Assembly (NCBI GenBank): GCA_937895345.1
Contig: CALAWP010000090.1
Coordinates: 1 to 18,945 of the forward strand
DNA from: an uncultured Paenibacillus sp.
GTDB lineage: Bacteria > Bacillota > Bacilli > Paenibacillales > Paenibacillaceae
Direction: 5' to 3'
DNA: 18,945 nt
The notes below the pieces were generated by a model. It was not told the origin of the DNA. It did not search any database and was given only the letters and a program-made list of their open reading frames with translations. Of this stretch, positions 14,158-18,945 are shown piece by piece; positions within the stretch are counted from its first letter, which is position 1; the number at the start of each line of letters is the position of its first letter. The position numbers and the translations under genes are program-made.

Positions 14158-14556
14158 ATGGAATATTCTACTTTCGGAAGACACGTTGCTGTTGATGCTT
14201 GGGGTATAGATTTTGATTTGCTGAACAACGCGGAGTTTTTGCAATCTCACATGGTGGAGGCTGCGGAAGCTTGCGGAGCGACGGTATTGTCGGTCCAGTC
14301 CAAACAGTTTGAACCGCAAGGCGCAACAGTGCTCGTGCTGCTGTCGGAGAGCCATCTCTCGATTCATACGTATCCTGAGAAAGGTTTTGCCGCTTTGGAT
14401 TGTTATACGTGCGGCGAAACGGTTGATCCTCAGCTTGCGATCGATTACATGCTGTCCATCTTGAAGCCGACGGCGGCTCACGCGAAGAAGCTGGTGCGCG
14501 GCATGGGCGAGCTGCAAGTGGAAGAGCCAAAGATGAAACAAATCGAGCTGGTCTGA
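14158..14556 (+). CDS. speD: S-adenosylmethionine decarboxylase proenzyme
   Basis: Makes decarboxylated S-adenosylmethionine, the aminopropyl donor for spermidine. The 132-aa proenzyme is of the short bacterial class (MEYSTFGRHVAVDAWGIDFD) and cleaves itself between E64 and S65 in LSESHLSIH; S65 becomes the pyruvoyl cofactor. H70 and C85 (DCYTCGE) are the conserved processing and proton-donor residues, with the spacing seen in the Thermotoga enzyme. AAGGGGG at 14142-14148 precedes the ATG by 9 bases. It is a single-gene unit, with a promoter at 13967-13995, a long structured leader and two terminators after it. No speE gene is in the window. Regulation through the leader is an inference. Confidence 0.96.
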   Translation: MEYSTFGRHVAVDAWGIDFDLLNNAEFLQSHMVEAAEACGATVLSVQSKQFEPQGATVLVLLSESHLSIHTYPEKGFAALDCYTCGETVDPQLAIDYMLSILKPTAAHAKKLVRGMGELQVEEPKMKQIELV

Positions 14557-14586
14557 TCCGGCTTGAGTCAGATGGATATTGAGATG

Positions 14587-14616
14587 ACCATGGACCTGAT
14601 CCATGGTTATTTCTTT
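14587..14616 (+). terminator. First terminator after speD
   Basis: ACCATGGA (14587-14594) pairs perfectly with TCCATGGT (14600-14607) around a 5-nt loop and is followed by TATTTCTTT. The T tract is interrupted, so this is the weaker of the pair. Confidence 0.65.
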
Positions 14617-14626
14617 AGGCGGAGGA

Positions 14627-14658
14627 TGCCGCGGCGTTACGCGGCAGACGTTTTTTTT
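14627..14658 (+). terminator. Second terminator after speD
   Basis: TGCCGCG (14627-14633) pairs with CGCGGCA (14640-14646) around GCGTTA, and eight T's stand at 14651-14658. The 4-base gap between stem and T-run is slightly long. Confidence 0.65.
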
Positions 14659-14733
14659 GTTTGAAACAGGGAATACTGGTAGGGACTTTTTCAAACATTT
14701 TTCATAAATGAACCGAATCGCATTGTCGAACTA

Positions 14734-14742
14734 TGTTATAAT
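14734..14742 (+). promoter_or_regulatory. Extended -10 promoter of the hemA operon
   Basis: TGTTATAAT is a perfect TGn-TATAAT extended -10, 52 bases before the hemA ATG. No -35 match stands at 17 bases. A 6-bp inverted repeat, ATGTTA/TAACAT (14733-14738 and 14749-14754), spans the -10 and the start site and may be an operator. Confidence 0.65.
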
Positions 14743-14793
14743 AGTCGGTAACATCAACAGGACACGCTTACGGAAGGAGGCAGGTGATCGCGC

Positions 14794-16167
14794 ATGCACA
14801 TCATAGCGGTTGGTCTCAATTATCGGACCGCTCCGGTGGAAGTGAGAGAGCAGTTTACGTTTGCGGAGAGCGAACTTCCGGAGGCGCTGCGGCAGCTGAT
14901 GGACACGAAGAGCATCATGGAATGTGTCATCGTGGCGACCTGCAACCGGACCGAACTGTACGCGGTTGTCGACCGGCATCAGATATGCGGACATTATATC
15001 CGGAGTTTTATGGAGAAGTGGTTCAAGCTGCCCCGTGAGCGGTTTACGAACCATTTGTATATGTATGAGGACGAAAAGGCGATCGAGCATCTGTTCCGCG
15101 TGACGAGCGGGCTCGATTCGATGGTCATCGGGGAAACGCAAATTTTGGGCCAGGTGAAGGACGCGTTTCTGCTGGCGCAAGCCCGCAAGACGACGGGCAC
15201 CGTGTTCAACATGCTGTTCAAGCAAGCCGTCACGATGGCCAAGCGGGCCCATTCCGAGACGATGATCGGGGAAGCGGCCGTATCCGTCAGCTATGCCGCG
15301 GTAGAGCTCGGCAAGCGCATCTTCGGCCATTTCGGCAAGAAGACGGTCATGGTGATCGGGGCCGGCGAGACCGGCGAATTGACGGCCAAGCACCTGTACG
15401 CGAACGGCGCGGAGCGGGTTATCGTCGTCAACCGCACGTTCGAGCGGGCGGCTCAGCTCGCCGACAAGTTTAACGGAGTTCCGTGCTCGATGGAGGAAGC
15501 GTACCGGAAGCTTCATGAAGCCGACATTATTATCAGCTCGACGGGCGCCGAAGGCTACGTCATTACGCGGAGCCATATGCTGGCCGCCATGGAACGAAGA
15601 AAATCGAAGCCGCTGTTTATGATCGACATTGCGGTTCCGAGAGATTTGGATCCGGGCATCGCCTCGATCGAGAACGTGTTTCTGTACGACATCGACGATC
15701 TGGAAGGAATTGTGGAAAGCAACCTGGAGCAGCGCCGGCGGGAAGCCGCCAAGATCGAAACGATGATCGCCCAGGAAATGGAGCTGTTCGCGCAATGGTA
15801 TCGGACGCTGGGCGTCGTGCCGCTCATTCGCGCCCTGCAGACGAAAGCTTCCGACATTCACGAGGAAACGATGGCGAGCTTGCGCAACAAGCTGCCCGAT
15901 CTGGACGAACACGAGATGAAGGTCATTCGCAAGCTGACCAAAAGCATCATGAACCAGATGATGCAGGATCCGATTCTGCGCATTAAAGAGATGGCCGGCG
16001 AAAAGAAGGCGGAAGAAGCCATGGATATGTTCGTCAAGCTGTTCGCGCTGGAGGAGCAGCTGGCCAGCCAGGCGGCCGAGCCGGAGCGCAATCCGGAGCC
16101 GGCGGCCGAGGCCGCCGCGAAGACTGCGCAACCCCCTGCGGCGGCGGCGGCGCTTGCCGGTCCGTAA
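14794..16167 (+). CDS. hemA: Glutamyl-tRNA reductase
   Basis: First committed step of C5-pathway tetrapyrrole synthesis: NADPH-dependent reduction of glutamyl-tRNA to glutamate-1-semialdehyde. Of 457 aa, residues 1-430 are the standard enzyme. The catalytic Cys is C50 in VATCNRTE, the signature SGLDSMVIGETQILGQ spans about 105-120, the NADP-binding GAGETG is 189-194, and the C-terminal dimerisation helices follow. The last 30 residues are a low-complexity Ala/Pro/Glu tail absent from typical family members. GAAGGAGG at 14773-14780 lies 13 bases before the ATG; a stop in frame at 14785 excludes any upstream start. It heads the operon and is the expected control point for heme supply. Confidence 0.97.
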   Translation: MHIIAVGLNYRTAPVEVREQFTFAESELPEALRQLMDTKSIMECVIVATCNRTELYAVVDRHQICGHYIRSFMEKWFKLPRERFTNHLYMYEDEKAIEHLFRVTSGLDSMVIGETQILGQVKDAFLLAQARKTTGTVFNMLFKQAVTMAKRAHSETMIGEAAVSVSYAAVELGKRIFGHFGKKTVMVIGAGETGELTAKHLYANGAERVIVVNRTFERAAQLADKFNGVPCSMEEAYRKLHEADIIISSTGAEGYVITRSHMLAAMERRKSKPLFMIDIAVPRDLDPGIASIENVFLYDIDDLEGIVESNLEQRRREAAKIETMIAQEMELFAQWYRTLGVVPLIRALQTKASDIHEETMASLRNKLPDLDEHEMKVIRKLTKSIMNQMMQDPILRIKEMAGEKKAEEAMDMFVKLFALEEQLASQAAEPERNPEPAAEAAAKTAQPPAAAAALAGP

Positions 16168-16233
16168 CCCGCAGGCTTCGCGCCGCGCAAGGCAATGTTG
16201 CGGAATGATGCAGGGCCGTAAGGTGGGGGAGCA

Positions 16234-17046
16234 ATGGGAACAGTAAGCTGGTTATACGATGCCATACTTTATATTTACGCCCTGAGCCTTCTGTTTTATT
16301 TCTCCGACTTTCTGCAGCCGAACCGGAGAGCGAAACGGATCGGTACAGGGCTGCTTATTTTTGTCTGGATGCTGCAGACCGCGTATTTGGTGCTGCGCCT
16401 GATGGCGCATATGGACGCGTCCGACATTTGGCATGTGGAGTACTGGCTCGCCTTTTCATGGATGCTGCTGACGGTATCGCTGGTGTTCAACCGATTTTAC
16501 GATATCGATTATGTCGTTTTTTTCGTCAACGTCGTCGCCTTTGCGGTTCTTGCCCTCAACCTGTACAGCGGCATGCCTCAAGGGCGTTCGTTCGACGTCT
16601 GGCAAACGACGAGGGAGCTGCTGTACGTCCATATCAGCCTCGTGCTGTGCGCTTACGCCGCACTGACGATCGGAGCGCTTTTGGCCGGCATGTATTTGTT
16701 TTTGCATCACCGGCTGAAGAGCAAAAAATGGTCCGTTTTCATTCGCCGCTATCCGAGTCTGGAGACGATCGGCAACTTTATGGACCGAACCGTCATTATC
16801 GGCGTTCCGCTGCTCGCCATGTCGCTGGCGATCGCCGCGGTATCGCTGCTGGTCGAAGGCAGGGCGCGGCTGCTGCTGGACTGGAAGGTGGCGACCTCCT
16901 TCGCCTCGCTCGTCATGTACGTCGCTTACGTGATCCAGAGATCGGGCGGCAAACGGACGGGCGGTCAGATGGCCAAGCTTTACCTGGCGGCGTTTGCGAT
17001 GCTGCTGCTCAATTTGTCGACGAGCTCGTTGTCATCCTTTCATTAA
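16234..17046 (+). CDS. hemX: HemX, CcsA-family membrane protein
   Basis: Integral membrane protein of 270 aa with about eight hydrophobic segments (near 6-24, 36-54, 68-86, 91-110, 130-153, 188-208, 219-235 and 247-263). It resembles the cytochrome c assembly CcsA/ResC fold but shows no obvious tryptophan-rich WWD heme loop. His133 in LLYVHISLVLCAY is the conserved family histidine. B. subtilis HemX, encoded directly after hemA, lowers the cellular amount of HemA; the position here suggests the same role, but this is inferred. The ATG at 16234 follows a GGTGGGGGAG ribosome binding site. The gap from hemA is 66 bases with no promoter seen. Confidence 0.92.
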   Translation: MGTVSWLYDAILYIYALSLLFYFSDFLQPNRRAKRIGTGLLIFVWMLQTAYLVLRLMAHMDASDIWHVEYWLAFSWMLLTVSLVFNRFYDIDYVVFFVNVVAFAVLALNLYSGMPQGRSFDVWQTTRELLYVHISLVLCAYAALTIGALLAGMYLFLHHRLKSKKWSVFIRRYPSLETIGNFMDRTVIIGVPLLAMSLAIAAVSLLVEGRARLLLDWKVATSFASLVMYVAYVIQRSGGKRTGGQMAKLYLAAFAMLLLNLSTSSLSSFH

Positions 17047-17079
17047 GCGGCAGGCGCCGTCAGCAAAGGGGTTGTCGTG

Positions 17080-17757
17080 ATGTACCGGGAGGAATCAGCC
17101 GCCGTTTATCCGGCGATGCTGCGGCTGCAAGGCAAGCGCTGCCTGATTGTCGGCGGCGGCCGGGTAGCCGAGCGCAAGCTGCTCGGCTTGCTGGAGGGCG
17201 GCGCGGACGATGTCGTGCTGATCAGTCCGGATGCGACGGAGCTCATCCGCCGCCTGGCGTCGGACGAGCAAGCCGTGCGCTGGCTGCAGAGGCGTTACCG
17301 TCCGGGCGATGCGGCCGAAGCGCGGCTTGTATTTGCCGCGACCAACGACCGCGCCGTGAACCGGGCGGTCGTCGAAGAAGCGGAGTCGCTCGGCCAATGG
17401 GCGAACGCGGCGGATGAATCGGAGCGCGGCGGCTTCGTCGCCGCCGCGGTCGTGCGGCGCGGACCGCTGGTCATCGCCGCGTCCGCGGCGGGAGCGAGTC
17501 CGGCGCTGGCGATGCGCGTAAAGCGGGAGCTGGAAAGGCGTTACGGAGCGCCGTATGCGGCCGCGGCCGCCAAGCTGGGGGAGCTGCGGCGGGCCGCGCT
17601 AAGCCGGGTGGACGACCCGCGGCTGAGACGCGACGTGCTGCGGCTGGCCGCCGAACGGGCGGCGGACGGCGCCGAAGCGGGATGGGCGCATGCCGGGATT
17701 CCCGAATCGGCGGAGCAATGGCTTGAACTTTTACTGCAAGAGATGAACGGGGGGTAA
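17080..17757 (+). CDS. Precorrin-2 dehydrogenase (siroheme synthesis, SirC/CysG-N type)
   Basis: NAD-dependent oxidation of precorrin-2 to sirohydrochlorin, a siroheme intermediate; related proteins (Met8p, CysG) also insert iron. The 225-aa protein opens with a Rossmann fold: KRCLIVGGGRVAERK with glycines at 25-27, then VLISPDATELIRRL and the LVFAATNDRAVN motif. The conserved Asp of the active site is in NAADESERGGF, followed by the family stretch VIAASAAGASPALAMRVKRELE. I start at ATG 17080, 8 bases after AAAGGGG (17065-17071); a GTG directly before it is in frame. It sits between hemX and hemC, with the methyltransferase gene downstream, completing the siroheme branch. Equivalent to B. subtilis YlnF by function; no ferrochelatase domain is attached. 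Confidence 0.9.
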   Translation: MYREESAAVYPAMLRLQGKRCLIVGGGRVAERKLLGLLEGGADDVVLISPDATELIRRLASDEQAVRWLQRRYRPGDAAEARLVFAATNDRAVNRAVVEEAESLGQWANAADESERGGFVAAAVVRRGPLVIAASAAGASPALAMRVKRELERRYGAPYAAAAAKLGELRRAALSRVDDPRLRRDVLRLAAERAADGAEAGWAHAGIPESAEQWLELLLQEMNGG

Positions 17758-17763
17758 ACGGCA

Positions 17764-18717
17764 ATGTCGAAGGTGGAACGGGTCATTGTGGTCGGTACGA
17801 GACAAAGCGCGCTTGCGCTGACCCAAACGATGCAGGTCGTGGAAGACTTGCGTAAAATAAGCGTCGGCCTGGGCTTGAACGTGGAGTTCGAGATCCGGAA
17901 AATCGTCACGAAAGGCGACCGCATCCTGGACGTCACGCTGTCGAAGGTCGGCGGCAAAGGGCTGTTCGTCAAAGAAATCGAGCAGGCTTTGCTCGACAAG
18001 GAAATCGATCTGGCCGTACATAGCATGAAAGATATGCCCTATGAGCTGCCGGAAGGGCTGATGAACGGCGCAACTCCGAAACGGGTCAATCCGCAGGATT
18101 GCCTGATCATGAAGCGGGGGAGCAGCCTGGCGGACTTGCCGCAGGGCGCGCGCGTCGGCACGAGCAGCCTGAGGCGGTCGTCGCAATTGAAGCATGCGCG
18201 GCCGGACTTGAATATCGAATGGATCCGGGGCAATATCGATTCCCGCATCCGCAAGCTGGAGACGGAAGGGTTCGATGCGGTTGTGCTCGCCGCGGCCGGT
18301 CTGCACCGGATGGGCTGGACCGACCGGATTTCGGCCATGGTGCCGGTCGACATCAGCATTCCGGCCGTCGGCCAGGGAGCGCTGGGCATCGAATGCCGCA
18401 AGGACGACGAAGGCGTGAGGGCGCTGCTGGCCGCCTACAATGACGCCGAGTCGGAATGGGCCGTTCGGGCGGAACGGAGCTTCCTCGGCACGCTGCAAGG
18501 CGGCTGCCAGGTGCCGATCGGCGCTTACGCGACGGTTACGAAAGGGAACGGGGACGAGCTTCTATTGGAGCTGGCCGGCATGGTCGGCACGCCCGACGGC
18601 CGGACGCTGCTGAAGGAAACGAGGAGCGGAAGCGATCCGGAGGCGCTCGGCAAGGAAGTGGCCGAGGCGCTGATCGCCGGCGGCGCGGACCGTATACTGG
18701 CGGAAATCGGGGGATAA
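17764..18717 (+). CDS. hemC: Hydroxymethylbilane synthase (porphobilinogen deaminase)
   Basis: Condenses four porphobilinogen units into the linear tetrapyrrole hydroxymethylbilane. The 317-aa protein is standard length. It has the N-terminal GTRQSALALTQT, the catalytic Asp D90 in HSMKDMP, the substrate-binding arginines in GTSSLRRSSQL and IRGNIDSRIRKL, and C248 in LQGGCQVPIGAY, which carries the dipyrromethane cofactor. It starts 6 bases after the preceding stop, with the ribosome binding site (GGGGGG) inside the end of that gene, so translation is coupled. All key residues are present. Confidence 0.98.
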   Translation: MSKVERVIVVGTRQSALALTQTMQVVEDLRKISVGLGLNVEFEIRKIVTKGDRILDVTLSKVGGKGLFVKEIEQALLDKEIDLAVHSMKDMPYELPEGLMNGATPKRVNPQDCLIMKRGSSLADLPQGARVGTSSLRRSSQLKHARPDLNIEWIRGNIDSRIRKLETEGFDAVVLAAAGLHRMGWTDRISAMVPVDISIPAVGQGALGIECRKDDEGVRALLAAYNDAESEWAVRAERSFLGTLQGGCQVPIGAYATVTKGNGDELLLELAGMVGTPDGRTLLKETRSGSDPEALGKEVAEALIAGGADRILAEIGG

Positions 18718-18720
18718 CGG

Positions 18721-18945
18721 ATGAAGAAGGGGAAGGTGTATTTGGTCGGCGCCGGGCCGGGAGACCCGAAGCTGATTACGGTCCGCGGTTTGCAATACTT
18801 AAAGGAAAGCGACGCAATCGTGTACGACCGGCTGGCCAGCCCGCGGCTGCTGCAGCATGCGCGGCCGGACGCGGAATTGGTGTACGTCGGCAAGCTGCCG
18901 GACCGGCATACGATGAAGCAGGAGGAGATCAACCGGCTGCTGGTC
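18721..18945 (+). CDS. cobA: Uroporphyrinogen-III C-methyltransferase, N-terminal part (cut by window end)
   Basis: The SAM-dependent methyltransferase that converts uroporphyrinogen III to precorrin-2, the substrate of the dehydrogenase encoded two genes upstream. Only 75 residues are visible: KVYLVGAGPGDPKLITVRGLQYL, with the glycine-rich SAM loop GAGPGDP at 10-16, and YDRLAS at 35-40, both diagnostic of this family. The ATG follows the hemC stop by 3 bases, with a GGGGG site inside hemC. In many Firmicutes this gene is fused to hemD (uroporphyrinogen-III synthase); the window ends too early to tell. Since hemD is needed between HemC and this step, a fusion or an adjacent hemD is expected. 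Confidence 0.92.
   Translation, partial: MKKGKVYLVGAGPGDPKLITVRGLQYLKESDAIVYDRLASPRLLQHARPDAELVYVGKLPDRHTMKQEEINRLLV

Noticed and set aside
14730..14760. PerR box at hemA
   Set aside because: A PerR box needs TTATAAT-N-ATTATAA. Only the left half is present, and it is the -10 box itself.
1..18945. CRISPR arrays, insertion sequences, phage genes or toxin-antitoxin pairs
   Set aside because: Looked for on both strands. I saw no regularly spaced repeats, transposase motifs, terminal inverted repeats or phage-type genes.

Overview
The window looks like chromosomal DNA of a spore-forming Firmicute of the Paenibacillaceae type (Paenibacillus, Cohnella or a relative). The signs are strong GGAGG-type ribosome binding sites, sigma-A promoters, a GC-rich coding style, and a gene order that follows the Bacillus subtilis block ysoA-tig-clpX-lonB-lonA-ysxC-hemA-hemX-hemC. 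Almost everything lies on the + strand; the one supported minus-strand gene is a tRNA. The organism assignment is inferred from gene content and order, not from a database search.

Region 1 (1-2033) is a visibly more AT-rich block: an ABC-2 type transporter ATPase, its permease and a small two-helix membrane protein. The ATPase reads as if frameshifted near its 5' end. The block ends at a long terminator-like hairpin. Region 2 (2034-2340) holds tRNA-Arg(TCT) on the minus strand, divergent from the next + strand gene.

Region 3 (2341-12987) is a protein quality-control cluster: a YsoA-like protein, trigger factor (tig), ClpP, ClpX, the isoprenoid enzyme IspG, LonB, LonA and the ribosome-assembly GTPase EngB/YsxC. 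Together these cover chaperoning of nascent chains, regulated proteolysis and ribosome biogenesis. Unlike B. subtilis, clpP sits between tig and clpX, as in proteobacteria, and ispG is inserted before lonB. A strong terminator closes ispG. Downstream of it lies a close match to a sporulation sigma-F promoter in front of lonB, while lonA has a possible sigma-A promoter of its own over the lonB stop codon.

Region 4 (13170-14660) has an unrecognised 196-aa protein gene with its own terminator, then speD (S-adenosylmethionine decarboxylase, polyamine synthesis). speD has an unusually long leader of about 155 nt that can fold into a multi-branched RNA with alternative pairings next to the ribosome binding site. 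I consider this the best candidate for an undescribed element. Two hairpin terminators follow speD.

Region 5 (14737-18945) is a tetrapyrrole operon: hemA, hemX, a precorrin-2 dehydrogenase (sirC-like), hemC and the start of a uroporphyrinogen-III methyltransferase gene (cobA), cut by the window end. It combines the trunk from glutamyl-tRNA to hydroxymethylbilane with the siroheme branch.
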